Shown: piece by piece, positions 32,354 through 43,357 of the stretch | Numbering within the stretch: the first letter of the stretch is position 1 | Layout: each line of letters opens with the position of its first letter | Source: Acanthamoeba lenticulata | Lineage: Eukaryota > Discosea > Longamoebia > Acanthamoebidae | Assembly: GCA_002179805.1 (NCBI GenBank) | Contig: NAVB01000109.1 | Span: forward strand, 1 to 64,000 | DNA: 64,000 nt | Direction: 5' to 3' | The notes under the pieces: model-generated | Seen by the model: only the letters and a program-made list of their open reading frames with translations | Told to the model about the DNA's origin: nothing | Database searches by the model: none | Program-made: the position numbers and the translations under genes

Positions 32354-35300
32354 ATGAACGTCTTCGGCTTCATCCGCGATTTAACCGGCTCATCGGCGAA
32401 GGAGGAGAAAGACCTTAATCACGACGAATCAGATGATGGCTTCGAGAAGAGACGGTCACGCTCGGTGGGCGGGACGTCAACCAAGTCCAACATCAGGAGG
32501 AGACTTGCCAAGACGGTTTGGGGCGAAAGCAGAAGCAAGCCGAAAGGGTCGCCAGAAATGGATGCAGATGAAGAAGGGCCGGACGCACAACCGCAAAATC
32601 CCCTCAATGAACTTCAAATCCTCACAGGGCACAACGACATCGTGCGCGTTATGTACAAAATCGACGATTTCAAGTACGTCCTGCTCACAGTGTGCTGTTT
32701 GTTGCCCACCGAACACCCCACGAGCAGCGGTTGAACATTCGCCTTCAGGGTGGCCACGGCGGGTGATGACGGCACCATCATCGTGTGGAATGTGGCTGCG
32801 GGCAAACAGTTGTGCCAACTCCAGTACGTGCACACGTGCTCACCAAAGTTGTCATACCCTTTCCCCATGCTCTATATGCTGCCTCTCACGCCTGCACTTG
32901 CCGCACATTCATTCAAAGGGGGCACACCCGACAGGTCTCCTGCCTCCTCATGCTCGATCAACACACGCTCGTCTCTGGCTCGGCTGACAAGACCCTCCGG
33001 GTACAGCGCCTCACTTCAGTTTGGCTGTGGCCCAAAATCAGGCTCATTCGTGGCCATCATCCCTCCGATTCAGGTCTGGAACCTCGACACCGGCACATGC
33101 GAGCAAGTCCTGAACAATGCCCACTCGGCAAGCATCAAGGCATGATTGGCCCCGAAACACACAAAGCCTTGCCTGTGCATAGCTCTTTCTGTAGGCCAAC
33201 GGCTCACCGAGCTGTCTGTCTTGCATGCGTGTGTGCTGCAGTGCTTGGCCAAGCTCGAGTCCGAGGAGGACCCGCCGATGTTCTGCTCCGGCGGCAACGA
33301 CAACCAGCTGTGCATTTGGAAGAGCACGCCCCAGCAGACTCAACTTCTCGGGTGCATCGAACGGCAAGAGGACGAAAGTGCGCACCTCGTCTTCACCATG
33401 TGGTGGTGTGCCCACTTCACAGCTGACATTCGACGATCATCGCAGACCTCTATTGCTTGCTACCCATCAGCGGCAAACGCTTGGTCACGGCCTCACACTC
33501 TTCCTATCTCTGTACACCGATCCCTCCTCTTCCTCCCCCACCACCAACCTCATCTCTTTCCTGCTGCCGGGCCGCCTGACCTCAAGCCATATCAACACAG
33601 TTGTATATAACACCGACACTCTCAAGTTTGACAAGCTGCTGGCCTACCATCGAGAGTCGGTACAGTGTCTCTTCAACATCACGGGTACGTGTAAATGCGC
33701 ATGTGCTTTTGCCGAGTCGAGCGATTCACCTCCCCGCGCTTGTGGGATCGGTTACAGACAAGTTGTTCGTGTCGGGGTCGTTGGACGGGAGCATCGTCCT
33801 CTGGCAGTCAGAGACGCTCACTCCGCTGCGGGTCCTTGAGTTCCCGGAGAAGTACTTTGAGAACCACTCCTACATCTGTCCTGTCAACCACTTTGCTCTC
33901 CTCTCCGCGGTGCGCCCTCAGTCACCGCCTTCCCCTCGCCCTCATGCCTGCTGTGTTGCTCACTTCTCTTGGCAGCGGTATCTGTGCGCCGCCATCGGTC
34001 GAGGATTTCGGGTTTACGACGTGGCCCACGGCGACTGCGTGATCGAGAGCAAAGAGGCCCACGACGCTCCCGTCCTCCGGCTCGTGTCCCTCTACAAAGG
34101 GTAACTATTTTTTCATTAATATTTTATTTATTTGCAATTACGTTTAAATTGGCTTGTTATTATGTTAAATTGTAGGTTGCGGCTGGCCTCGTGCTCGGCG
34201 GACTCGTCGATCAAAATCTGGGAGATCCCGACGCGGTCGAAGGGCACTGGCGCATCCGCGTCGCGACGACGACCACAGAAACAACAGCCTGCCCAGCCCC
34301 GACCACTGGTGCGCCACCTCGGACTGCCTCCTCCCCTCGTGCTTGTCTGTGTGTGTGTGTGTGTGGCCACACGAAGCTCAGACACAGCTCCACCGCGGTG
34401 CAGGGAGACATGCTGGGGCATTCGGGCGCCGTGCATGACCTGATCGCGCTCAACGAGAACAGCGTGGCCTCGTGCGGAGCGGACAACCTGGTACCAGACA
34501 CCAGGCCCTGTCCCTTTTTCTGCCAAACGCCTGACAGACAGACACACGGCGGGGGCCGTGGCACACGTGCAGGTGATCTTGTGGAAGGATGGGAAAGTGC
34601 AATCGGAGCTCCGTAACCAGGCGGCCTCGGCCTGGATTGTGCACCAGTCGTTCGTCTCTTCCTCTCATCGTTCTTGGTCCTGCGCCTTGCGCTGACGCAC
34701 GTGACACACGGTCAAATCCTGTGACTTGGTTTAGCAGCCTTCAGGAGAACGAAAAGAGCACCGCAAAGCAGGAGAGCAAGCGAAGCTCGTTCAATGACCT
34801 CCGACACCTGCTCCTGGCGCGACGCCATTTCATGCAGGAGACTCTTGACGTACATATATTTATATACCTGACCACCCTGTCCACACGGCACCGCCGCGCC
34901 TCTTCTGAGAGTATGGGCGACAACAACAGTTGAGCGAGCAGGCGGAGCAGGAGGAAGACGAGGACAACATCGCCCAGCGTGAGATGACCTGGCCCTACTC
35001 CTTCTCCGACAAGCGACCTCACATCCCTCTTGGTAACGCCTCCTTGCCGTTTGCATCTTCCGGGGAGGCGCTTACCGCTCTTCTTGGGCAGAGGTGGACA
35101 GTCGGCCGGTGGTGCCACTGGGCAAGTGGACGGTCGATGTACAGCCATTTAGCCGATCCTCGTTGACCGACCAGAGTGCGTCGACTCCCCAATCCTGATG
35201 CTCATTTCATGAGCAGGCGACTTACTCCTCAATTCATCTTTCGCGCCAAATGTTGTCCTCCCACCCTGGGCGCAGATGGACTCACCACGCCGGGGGAGAT

Positions 35301-35566
35301 TCGCGTCGGGCGCGCGAGGAGCAAGACTTTCACGGACGAAGTGGTCGATGCACCGCTCGCATCGTCGTTTCCGCTGCAGGTCTCGTCCTTGCTTCTCCTC
35401 CTCCCTGCTTCTCGTTGGACTCACCCAAAGGCATTCATTTGCTCTTTTTGATTGGGTGCAGACCAACGAACCCGCCTTGGAAGCCAGAGATGTTTCCACC
35501 GCCAGCGCCACTGGGGTCCTCGCGGAGCGGCTTCCCAGCATGCACGCGGCTATCCTCCTCCCCTGA
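32354..35566 (+). CDS. WDR41: WD-repeat protein WDR41
   Basis: In animals WDR41 binds the C9orf72-SMCR8 complex and anchors it to lysosomes. After a basic N-terminus, WD40 blades align with WDR41: GHNDIVRVMYKIDDFK, VATAGDDGTIIVWN, GHTRQVSCLL, CSGGNDNQLCIWK, SGSLDGSIVLW, YLCAAIGRGFRVYDV, AHDAPVLRLV, LASCSADSSIKIWEIP, MLGHSGAVHDLIALNENSVA and SCGADNLVILWKDGKVQSEL. About fourteen introns are needed. One (33140-33241) has a GC donor (ATCAAG|gcatga), one is AT-rich (34101-34175) and one contains (TG)n. After the last blade come ESKRSSFNDLRHLLLAR and an acidic tail. The stop is 35196-35198, or 35566 if a 55-nt intron at about 35155-35215 is spliced, as I prefer. Confidence 0.82.
34349..34365 (+). 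repeat. (TG)n microsatellite in a WDR41 intron
   Basis: Eight to nine TG units between coding blocks for the WD blade ending IWEIP and the one starting GDMLGHSGAV. Confidence 0.85.
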
Positions 35567-35711
35567 GTAGAGAGTTAATGTCCCTTTTTTGTAATTTGCT
35601 GGAAGAAAAAGGCCCCGCGGGTGCTTCCGAACCAATCGCCGATTTATTACTGGGTCATCAGGAACTGTGGTGGTCGTTTTTGCCATGATTCTACAACTGC
35701 CGTAACAGAAG

Positions 35712-37763
35712 ATGGTGATGACACTCCCGCGGTCTTGTACCCTTGTCGTGTTCGTTTCAGTGTTCTTAATTGCGCTGGCCTCTGCCCAAGTGGTGCCTGC
35801 CTCGTTCGTTGTTGCCTACCCACAAGCGCCATTTTGACTTGTTGGTTCACCTTCCTAACGAGCTTCCCTCTTTCTGGCGCAACGACAGTACCGAGGCAAG
35901 TGGCGAGGAAGTGCGTCCGTTCGTCATCGACGTGCCCGAGAGCGCCGTGGACGACCTGCACCAGCGCCTGGCCCACACGCGCTTCCCGCCCCCGCTCGAC
36001 ACCTTTCAAACGGCCGAGCCCTGGGTCTACGGCACCGAGGTGGGCTACACGCGCGAGCTCACCGACTATTGGCTGAACCATTACAACTGGACCGAGCAGC
36101 AGGCGCGCCTTAACGCCTTCCCTCAGTTCACCACCGGTGCGTACTCGGCCCTCAAAATCTGGTGGTGACTGCGTTATCATCTTTACAAGGAGCTCATCTA
36201 AAGTGTGCCTTTTGTGCACAACTCCAGTGATTGATGGACTGTCGGTGCACTTCATGCACGTGCGTTCCAAGTCGCCTGCGGCGATCCCCCTGATCGTGTC
36301 TCACGGGTGGCCGGGCTCCGTGCTCGAGTGCACCAAGATCATCCCCCTCCTCACCGGTACCACCCAATCAATCATCAGAGACGTCGCGAGCTCGACGTGG
36401 AAGCTGATCTCCGCCACTGTGACAACGCAGACGAGAAGGCCGACGTGTCCTTCCATGTCGTGTGCCCGAGTCTGCCCGGCTACGGCTTCTCTGAAGCGCC
36501 CAAGACGCCTGGCTATGACCCCACCAAGATCGCCTCCATGTTCATCAAGGCATGAGCGCGATATCATTGTCCGCTTCTTCGCCCGATGGCTTGTTTGCTC
36601 ATTCGTTCTCATGGCCTTGCGCGTGTTGACAACACGACAGTTGATGAAGCGCTTGGGCTACACCGAGTTCGTGGCGCAGGGCGGCGATTGGGGCAGCGCC
36701 GTCAGCACCGAGATGGCCGCGCAGGCGCCGGAGCACTGCCGCGCGCTTCACCTCAACTTCCTCGCCACGGGCCCGCCCACCGACAAGGGTTCGTCACCGC
36801 CGCTGCTTCTTTTTCCAATTATTGCTCATCTTCGTCATCATCACCACCACATGATAGGCCTGTGGGCGCTCCTGAAGCTGGGCGTGTCGTATCTGTTCCC
36901 GAGCCTCTTCTACACGCCCCGCGAGCGCGAAAACATCTGGGCCACCGCCTCCGTGATCCTCGAAGAGAGCGGGTATGACGCAAAGCCTTGTTGCCCTCGC
37001 GCGAGCACAATTTATAAACACACGGGGGGGGGGCAGGTACCTGCACCTGCAGGCGACGCGACCGCACACCGTGGGCTATGCACTCAACGACTCGCCCGTC
37101 GGCCTGGCGGCCTACATCATCGAGGTACGTACGCGCGGCTCGAGTCTACCAAGGCAGAAGCTCACCTTCTTCTCGACGTGTGACAAAAATGCAGAAATTC
37201 AGGACCTGGAGCGACTGCGGGGGTGACCTGGAGAAGCGGTTCACCAAGGACGAGCTCCTCACCAACGTGTACGTGGGCATTCTTGTAGGGGCAACAAGGA
37301 ATCACCTCCTCATACTATGACCGTGGTGATGATGTTTCTACGTAGGATGATCTACTGGTGGTCGCAGAGCATCACGTCGAGCATGCGCCTCTACTACGAG
37401 ATGTTCCACTCGGCAGACTCTGTGTTCCAGAAGGGCAGCCGCCTCTACGTCTCCGTCCCCACCGGTACGTGCAGCTCTCCTTCGTAGACATTGGTCCTCG
37501 CTCTCAACACGTTTGTCCGGGCCACAGGCGTGGCGGTCTTCCCGAAGGAGGTGTCGCGTTGGCCGCGCAGCTGGGCCAGCTATTACTACAACATCACCCG
37601 CTGGACCGAGATGCAGGCGGGCGGTCACTTTGCCGCTCTCGAGGAGCCGCAGGTGCTGGCGACCGACATTCGCGTGTTCGTTGGCTCTCTTCCGGCGTCC
37701 ACCTTCAGCTCTTCTTCCGCTGTCATCATCACCCACAACGAGAAGCGTGCTGACGAGCTCTAA
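35712..37763 (+). CDS. Epoxide hydrolase (EPHX1-like) with ER signal and ADEL tail
   Basis: This is a microsomal-type epoxide hydrolase, which opens epoxides to diols through an alkyl-enzyme ester. The start (ATG 35712) encodes a cleavable signal peptide, [15 protein letters not shown]. The epoxide-hydrolase N-terminal domain follows ([26 protein letters not shown]). The alpha/beta core has the oxyanion motif [19 protein letters not shown], the nucleophile Asp in QGGDWGS and the catalytic-His segment [13 protein letters not shown]. The C-terminus reads EKRADEL, a KDEL-like retrieval signal. Exons number about nine. The intron at 36550-36640 has a GC donor (ATCAAG|gcatga). Mammalian EPHX1 is membrane-anchored, so a soluble luminal form is predicted here. 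Confidence 0.88.
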
Positions 37764-37956
37764 ACTTTTTTTTTCCGTTTTTTGTTTTGCGTTTTTATTC
37801 GCTGAACTTGCGTGCCTGCTTCACAATCCGGACGTCCGCTTCAAAGAACATACCTTCCTCGACCAAAGGGGGGGGGAGGTTCTTTGAAGATGGCCACCAT
37901 AAAAGAAGGGTACCAGCCCAGCGAACATCACTACAACAATCCAGCAAACCAAGAAC

Positions 37957-38451
37957 ATGTCGATCGTATCCGGAACAGGAGCCGCCAAGGTGACCGAGGA
38001 CGTCCGAGCTGTCGTTGAGGCCGTGACTCGCCGCTTCGACTTTACCGACGACGCCGTGCTTGAGCGTGTGCCCTTTTGCACGCTCAAGTTTGCCGAGGGC
38101 ACCGAGGCCACCCTGACCCTCGACGTCTCCTCCACCACGGACAAGAGCTCATGGGAAGACCTAGCGGCCAGCCTCCCGCGCAATCAGTGCCGCATGGCCG
38201 TGGCACAGGTGCCTTGGCGGGCTCACTCCGACAACGTTGTGCGGTCGCGCCTGGTGTTCATCCTCTGGGCGCCCGAGGACGGCCCGTCGGTCAAGGACCG
38301 CATGCGGGCGAGCATGTTCTCCAAGGGCATCAAGGGCATCATCGACGGGTGGGCCAACGGGATGACGCTCCCTATCCAGGCCGCCACCGTGGCCGATCTC
38401 GACCGAGACGACATCGAGAACAAGATCCGCTCCAAGGCCACCGTCAAATAA
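37957..38451 (+). CDS. ADF-H (cofilin/actophorin-like) domain protein
   Basis: Single exon, 164 residues. The core carries the ADF-homology pattern: LPRNQCRMAVAQVP, then RSRLVFILWAPEDGPSVKDRM (the actin-binding long-helix region), SMFSKGIKGIIDG and a terminal IENKIRSKATVK. It is longer at the N-terminus than the 138-residue actophorin known from Acanthamoeba, and the usual Ser-3 region is not recognisable, so it is a divergent paralogue rather than actophorin itself. An upstream ATG at 37890 starts a 42-codon frame that overlaps the main start out of frame. ATG 37957 is preferred because the domain needs that frame. Confidence 0.8.
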   Translation: MSIVSGTGAAKVTEDVRAVVEAVTRRFDFTDDAVLERVPFCTLKFAEGTEATLTLDVSSTTDKSSWEDLAASLPRNQCRMAVAQVPWRAHSDNVVRSRLVFILWAPEDGPSVKDRMRASMFSKGIKGIIDGWANGMTLPIQAATVADLDRDDIENKIRSKATVK

Positions 38452-38568
38452 GCCAGCAAGCCGCAGCCACTGAATCGAGATCGTGACGAATAAAGAAGGT
38501 TGTCGTGATCGTATTGTACAGGTGTTGCAAGAGTGAGCAGCAGAGAAGGCAGAGAGTGCAGCACGAGC

Positions 38569-39491
38569 TCAAGTCCGCTTGCTCTCGGGCGTTGGCGGCG
38601 TTGGTGCCGACGGCCGGATTGGCATCTGGTCCACCGGCCACAGATCGGTAAGTGGCGCTTCAGAAACTGTTGCCACAACTGCCCCTGCAGAGGATGATCA
38701 GGCGTACGAGGATTTTCGGGTTTTGTGGGTCGGTGGCCCAGCCCAGGGTGCTCATGTTGGGCGTTTCCGAGAACACCATCGTGAACCTGGAGGCGGATCG
38801 AGGAGAGGGTCTGGTCAGCCGTTGGTTGAGTTCACGCGAAGAGCGAACGCACGTACTCGCCTATTCGCTCCAGGACGCCGTATCGCCCAGAGCACAGGAT
38901 CAGCGCGTTCTTGAACAAGGTGCAGTACCTGAGAGGTCACTTGCAAATGAGATCCTTTGAATGCGCACTGCAGAAGAGGAAGAAGAAGTGGTAAAAGAGA
39001 CGCAACCCAGAGGAGAGACGAATAATGTCGCCCGGTTGCAAACTGTCGCCCTGCGTGTCCCACAAGGACAAGAGGATGGATGCGCTGGCGTCCGCGACGA
39101 GGCACTGACTGATCTTGGGATCTTCGCCCGCCTTAGGACCTGGCCAAGGACACCACGAGAGCTGGTCAACTTGATGGCGTGTGTCGCTGCAAGAGACAGG
39201 ATGAAAAAAGGAGAAAGGTGAAGCACCAAGCTTCTCCAGCACGATGAAGACACACGTGAGGTTCTTCATGTCTTCGAAAGAAGAAGAAGAAGTGCCAAGC
39301 ACGCCAGAAGACGAGACACAAGGTGAGTGTGGTGCGCAGCTGCTGGACAAGTGCAGAGAAGATAAAGGCTGCGTACAAGGTCGAAGGTCGCTAAGCTTGG
39401 TTGCGATGGTCGGTCGCGAGTTGGGAACACCAGACCCACTATTGTTTAAGCCCTCTGAAGTTCGCTTATCTTCTTGCACGCTAGACGCCAT
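38569..39491 (-). CDS. NABP: SOSS complex subunit B (single-stranded DNA-binding OB-fold protein)
   Basis: Splicing six exons yields an OB-fold aligned with human SOSS-B1/B2: TKLSDLRPYMKNLTCVFIVL, GPKAGEDPKISQCLVADASA, LWDTQGDSLQPGDIIRLSSG, LFKNALILCSGRYGVLERIG and EFTMVFSETPNMS. In animals it coats ssDNA at breaks and works with INTS3 and the MRN/ATM pathway. ATG 39491 gives MASSVQEDKRTSEG. The 3' end is either the stop at 38662-38660 or, if an 82-nt intron after NPKIL is removed, the stop at 38571-38569 with a Pro-rich tail (MPIRPSAPTPPTPESKRT), as in the family. It is divergent from TMEM41A with 169 bp between starts. Confidence 0.85.
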
Positions 39492-39660
39492 TCTTGTATT
39501 CAGCCTGTGACAAGCGAGCCGCTGAAAGCCAACAGGCCGAGAGCAGTCCTCAAAGGACAACAACACAAGGGCGTGTCTGTTCCACCAGAAGCCAACAAGA
39601 AAATGAAAAGAGAGGCCTTTTCTTCCCCATTTCCCACTGCCCGCCTCCGTGGTGCCACAG

Positions 39661-40777
39661 ATGGCGCTCAGGTGGGCGTTCCTCTTGCTTTCATGTGCGC
39701 TCTTCGCGCTGGCCGCGTGGCTGCTGTCCCACGCCACAACATTGTCTCCTCGGGTGCCCTACGTCTTTTTTTTTTCTTCTCCTTCTACAGGGCCCCTTGC
39801 TGAGTGACCTGTTGGGCCGCTAGGAAGGCGGTTGGTTCGTGCCCACCTCATTGGCAGACTTGCGAGAACTGCACGCCTTGCTGGAAGAGCTGAAGCAGGA
39901 GCAGCCCGTACTTGTGTGGAGCACGCTGGTGGTTCTCTTCATCATGTACACCACTCCTTTCTTTGCTCCCCCGCAAGCCGCCGACAGTCCACCGACGGGG
40001 GGCGTGATGCTGCTACAAGAAAGGAGTCCTACAGCTTGCCGGGCTTGCCCCTGTTCAACATGATGTTGGGCGCTCTGTTCGGACTGCCCATCGGCCTGCT
40101 GGGCGCCTCGATTGTGCGCCCCACACGCCAGCAGACGCGCACGACCGTACGCGTCCCATGACACATGATTTCTTCTTTCATGCTTTGGCCAGGCACGGTC
40201 GGTTGGCTCCTCGGTCTGCTTCATGGGGGCCTACGCCCTGGGCCGAGGCCCCGTGGCCCATCTGTCCCCGGAACGCTTGGCCAAGCTACAACAGAAGATC
40301 AAGAAGCACGAGGGCGACCTGTTCTACTACTTGCTCTTCATCCGCGCCATGCCGATGACTCCACATTGGTAAGCCACACATCGTCCCGCGTTGACGTTCG
40401 GCCCCACCCTGTGTGACGCTCGGCCGGCTCGCGCAGGTTCCTCAACATGGCGGCGCCGATCGCCGGTGTGCCCTTCTGGCCTTTCTTCTTCTCCGTTCTC
40501 ATCGGTGCCTGCAGCTTGGGGAGTCGTTGATCAAGCTGGAGTTGAGTTGCTCATCACGCCCACCTTTTTTGTGTGTTGTGGTTCAGGCACGTTGCCCCTC
40601 AACTTTGTGATGGTCGAGGCCGGGCAGCTGCTCCAGGAGATCACTTCGCTGCAGGACGTGCTCACCCCGGGGACCGTGGGCAAGTTGGCCCTCATCGGTT
40701 CCCTCGCCCTGCTCCCTGCCCTGGTGGCTCGGGCTCGCCGAGCATCACGCCCAGCAGCAGCAGAACCAGGCCGATGA
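39661..40777 (+). CDS. TMEM41A: TMEM41A-like VTT-domain membrane protein
   Basis: VTT/DedA-family proteins are lipid scramblases of the ER and Golgi. ATG 39661 begins with a hydrophobic segment (WAFLLLSCALFALAAWLL). LADLRELHALLEELKQEQP and a second span follow. The VTT core is LFNMMLGALFGLPIG, SVGSSVCFMGAYALGR, FIRAMPMTPHWFLNMAAPI and GVPFWPFFFSVLIG. The MTPHWFLN/FFFSVLIG pair matches TMEM41A better than TMEM41B. Introns follow SPRVPY (or SPR), GASI, HW and LIG. The N-terminal acceptor is inferred from frame. It overlaps neither neighbour; the BCS1-like gene converges 86 bp downstream. Confidence 0.85.
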
Positions 40778-40863
40778 AGCAAAAGACTTGTTTTGTTGAT
40801 CATTTTTTTTTTTTAATTTAAAATCAAATAAATAATTTTATGTACAGGTGGGAGATGAGAGAC

Positions 40864-42504
40864 TCAAGCAGCAACGACGTCCACGCTGGTGGCTGTCTCC
40901 GTGCTGTCCTTAGCATCGACCTTCTTCTCCTCCTCCTCAGTCTTTGACGTCGAGGAGGAACTCGCCTGCTCCTCCTTTTCCTTCTTCTCCTTCTCCTTTT
41001 CCTTCCGCTCCTCTTCCTCGGCGAGCTCCTCCTCCTTCTTGCGCCGGGCCTCCTCCTCGGCCATGCGGGCCAGCTCCTCGGCCACGAACGAGTCCAGGTT
41101 GTCGATCGCCGCCTGCGGGTCCAGCTTGAAGCGCAGGAGGTAGCCCTGGATGCTGGCCATGGACACCTTCTCGTCGGGCACCAGCCCGGCGAACCTGGCG
41201 GCCAGCTTGGCGACGCGGGTGCGTTCGCGCTCGATCTCCTCCTGGCGTGCGAGGAGCTTCTTCTTGCTCACCGCAGACCCGCCGGCGGCGGTCTGCTCAA
41301 AGTCGCTGGAGTCGGCGTCGAGCGCGGCGGAGGCCTCCCAGGGCTGGTAGAAGTAGGCGAAGAGGCGCTCGATCTGGTCGCGCTGGGCGAGGCCCACGTA
41401 GATGGCCGAGTCCACACGGCCGGGGCGGGTGAGGGCCGGGTCGAGCTTCTCGCGGTGGTTGGTGGTCATGAGCACCAGCGAGCCCTCGAAGGCGACGGCG
41501 CCGTCGAGCGCGTTGAGCAGGCCGCTGAAGGTGACCTTGCTGATGTTGCCGGCATCGGCGTTCTTCCTCCTGTGGACGAAGGCGGCGTCGATGTCCTCGA
41601 GCAGGAGGATACTGCCCTTGGGCATCTTGCGCATGTACTCCTGGAGGTCGTCGTCATCGAGGCTCGAGTTGGCCAGGCTGATGACGCACAGGTTGAGGTT
41701 GAGCTCGCCGGCCAGCGCCGCGGCAAAGGACGACTTGCCGTTGCCGGGCGGGCCGTAGAGCATGAGGCCGCGCCGGTGCGGGATGCCTCGACGCTTGTAC
41801 CAGTCGCGCATGGAGAAGAACTCGCGCACTTCGTCAAGCAGCCGCTCGAGCACGCCCGCGGGGAAGTGGACCGAGGCGATGGCGCGCTTCTCGATGGCCA
41901 TCAGCTTGCGCCAGTTGCCGGTCCATCCGTACTTGGGCTGGAAGATGAGGGTCTTGCCCAGCTCCTCGCCCAGGGCGTGGTTCATGGCGCCCGTGGCGAT
42001 GTCCTTGAGAATCTGAGGGTCGCGCCCGTAGGTGGTGAGCTTCAGGGTTTCCTGGAGCTCGAGTCCGTTGTGGCCAGCGCTGCCGCCAAACTGGTTCTCC
42101 TTGATGATGCGCTCTACGCTGATCCACCGCCCGCGGAAACGCAGGAAGTGGAGGCCGGGCGCCGGCCCGAAGCGCAGTTCAGGCTTGCTGGCGGCTTCGG
42201 CGCCGTCCCACCGGTCGCGCTCGTTCTCGCGCGTGGTGAGGATGCTCAGCTCGCGCCCGTTAGCCTTCTCCGTTTGAAGGGCGAGCCACCGCATCAGCCA
42301 GTGAAAGGCCTCGTCCTCCTTGCGCACCTCGAGCGACACCTTGAACTGGCTCTGGAGGCGGTCCCACAAAACCTGGGACAGCCAGTGCAGGTAGGCCGCC
42401 ACCAGGCCGACCACAACAAGCATGAGGCCGCCGGAGAAGACGTCATTTTGGGCCAGCGCGCCGACGCGCTCGTGCAGGTACGAAGTCATGAGTAGCTCGG
42501 CCAT
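40864..42504 (-). CDS. BCS1-like AAA ATPase
   Basis: Single exon, about 546 residues. The N-terminal membrane span (GGLMLVVVGLVAAYLHWL) and BCS1-N region (FHWLMRWLALQ, FGPAPGLHFLRFRGRWI, ETLKLTTYGRD) precede an AAA module. Walker A is GPPGNGKSS, Walker B is ILLLEDIDAAF, and TTNHREKLDPALTRPGRVD contains the sensor and arginine-finger region. BCS1 proteins translocate the folded Rieske protein across the inner mitochondrial membrane; plant and protist paralogues have other sites. The highly charged KEK-rich C-terminal tail is unusual for BCS1. ATG 42504 is the first ATG. An upstream GTG-initiated extension is not used. Confidence 0.88.
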   Translation of the reverse strand: MAELLMTSYLHERVGALAQNDVFSGGLMLVVVGLVAAYLHWLSQVLWDRLQSQFKVSLEVRKEDEAFHWLMRWLALQTEKANGRELSILTTRENERDRWDGAEAASKPELRFGPAPGLHFLRFRGRWISVERIIKENQFGGSAGHNGLELQETLKLTTYGRDPQILKDIATGAMNHALGEELGKTLIFQPKYGWTGNWRKLMAIEKRAIASVHFPAGVLERLLDEVREFFSMRDWYKRRGIPHRRGLMLYGPPGNGKSSFAAALAGELNLNLCVISLANSSLDDDDLQEYMRKMPKGSILLLEDIDAAFVHRRKNADAGNISKVTFSGLLNALDGAVAFEGSLVLMTTNHREKLDPALTRPGRVDSAIYVGLAQRDQIERLFAYFYQPWEASAALDADSSDFEQTAAGGSAVSKKKLLARQEEIERERTRVAKLAARFAGLVPDEKVSMASIQGYLLRFKLDPQAAIDNLDSFVAEELARMAEEEARRKKEEELAEEEERKEKEKEKKEKEEQASSSSTSKTEEEEKKVDAKDSTETATSVDVVAA

Positions 42505-42832
42505 CGGCGGTAAGCGTGGTGGTTGAGGAGTGTCTGGCACGCCCGGGACTCATTTGTACTCCTGCAGCCCAACGGAGTTGAGTGTCGGGCCAGTTGTTAA
42601 CCGAACGTGGCGTCCGGAATTTCTTCCGTCATGCTTCCGTTTCTTTTATTGCATTTTTCCTGCCCGCCTTTTCGTCGGTATTCAAAACATGGCCAGATAA
42701 TATTGTATTTGTCAAGCGAACTATCCATCTTTTTGGTTTAACAAATACTTCCACGCAAGTTTTTGTTTGGAGCAAACAACGCAAATGCGCTCCAAGAACC
42801 ACAGTGGTTAGTTTTTGTTCCGACATTGCACC
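42505..42832. promoter_or_regulatory. Divergent promoter between BCS1-like and SAM/zinc genes
   Basis: 328 bp, AT-richer than its flanks around 42640-42760. No recognised regulatory motif or RNA gene. Confidence 0.35.
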
Positions 42833-43357
42833 ATGGCCCAGCCCCTACGCGAGAAACTGCGCCAGCTCGGGGTAGACGATGCCGACGCTGCACGGTACTC
42901 GCAACAGATGGAGAAAGAAGGTTCGGCTTGCATTCTAGATATACCCCAGACGTGTTCTTCGCCTGCTGAACGCGTTTTCTTTGTGTTCTTTGTGTTCGTA
43001 GGTATCTTTGTGGAAGACTTGGGCAGGCTTGGGCACACAGAACTGAAAGAGCTGGGTGTTTCAAAGATGGGAGACCGGCTCAAGATCATTACCGGCTTGC
43101 AGGAGCAGAAAACCTCTCACCAGCAAACTGCTGCCGTGCACCCTCCCTTTTCATTCCCCTACTGCGCCAACCACCCAGGGGTGCCGGCCACGCATCAGTG
43201 CATCCAGCGCAGTTGCAGAAGGAACTTTTGCATCGCGTGTGTATCCATCGCGCCAACCATGCACGGCGCCGGGGCGCAGTACTTCTGGTGCCACGAGTGC
43301 ATGGACCGCGTAAAGGCGGCCGCACTCATTGATTGTGAGCGCTGTATACTATTTTAA
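42833..43357 (+). CDS. SAM-domain protein with a C-terminal B-box-like zinc finger
   Basis: ATG 42833 gives MAQPLREKLRQLGVDD. After removal of one intron (following MEKEG) the SAM domain is complete: SQQMEKEGIFVEDLGRLG, HTELKELGVSKMGDRLKIIT. A cysteine/histidine-rich module follows: YCANHPGVPATHQCIQ, CRRNFCIAC and WCHECM, spaced like a B-box or RanBP2-like double zinc site. SAM domains oligomerise or bind RNA; no catalytic domain is present. Two endings are possible. Read-through stops at 43357, whereas splicing at GATT|gtgagc to the acceptor at 43405 creates a TAA at the junction, two residues after LI. The protein is about 150 residues either way. Confidence 0.7.
   Translation: MAQPLREKLRQLGVDDADAARYSQQMEKEGSACILDIPQTCSSPAERVFFVFFVFVGIFVEDLGRLGHTELKELGVSKMGDRLKIITGLQEQKTSHQQTAAVHPPFSFPYCANHPGVPATHQCIQRSCRRNFCIACVSIAPTMHGAGAQYFWCHECMDRVKAAALIDCERCILF

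Noticed and set aside
35435..35686. 83-codon minus-strand open frame
   Set aside because: It overlaps the plus-strand WDR41 tail exon and has no recognisable family or splice context.
41455..42495. 346-codon open frame on the plus strand
   Set aside because: It is the antisense shadow of the BCS1-like ATPase, caused by GC-rich codon bias; it shows no family sequence.
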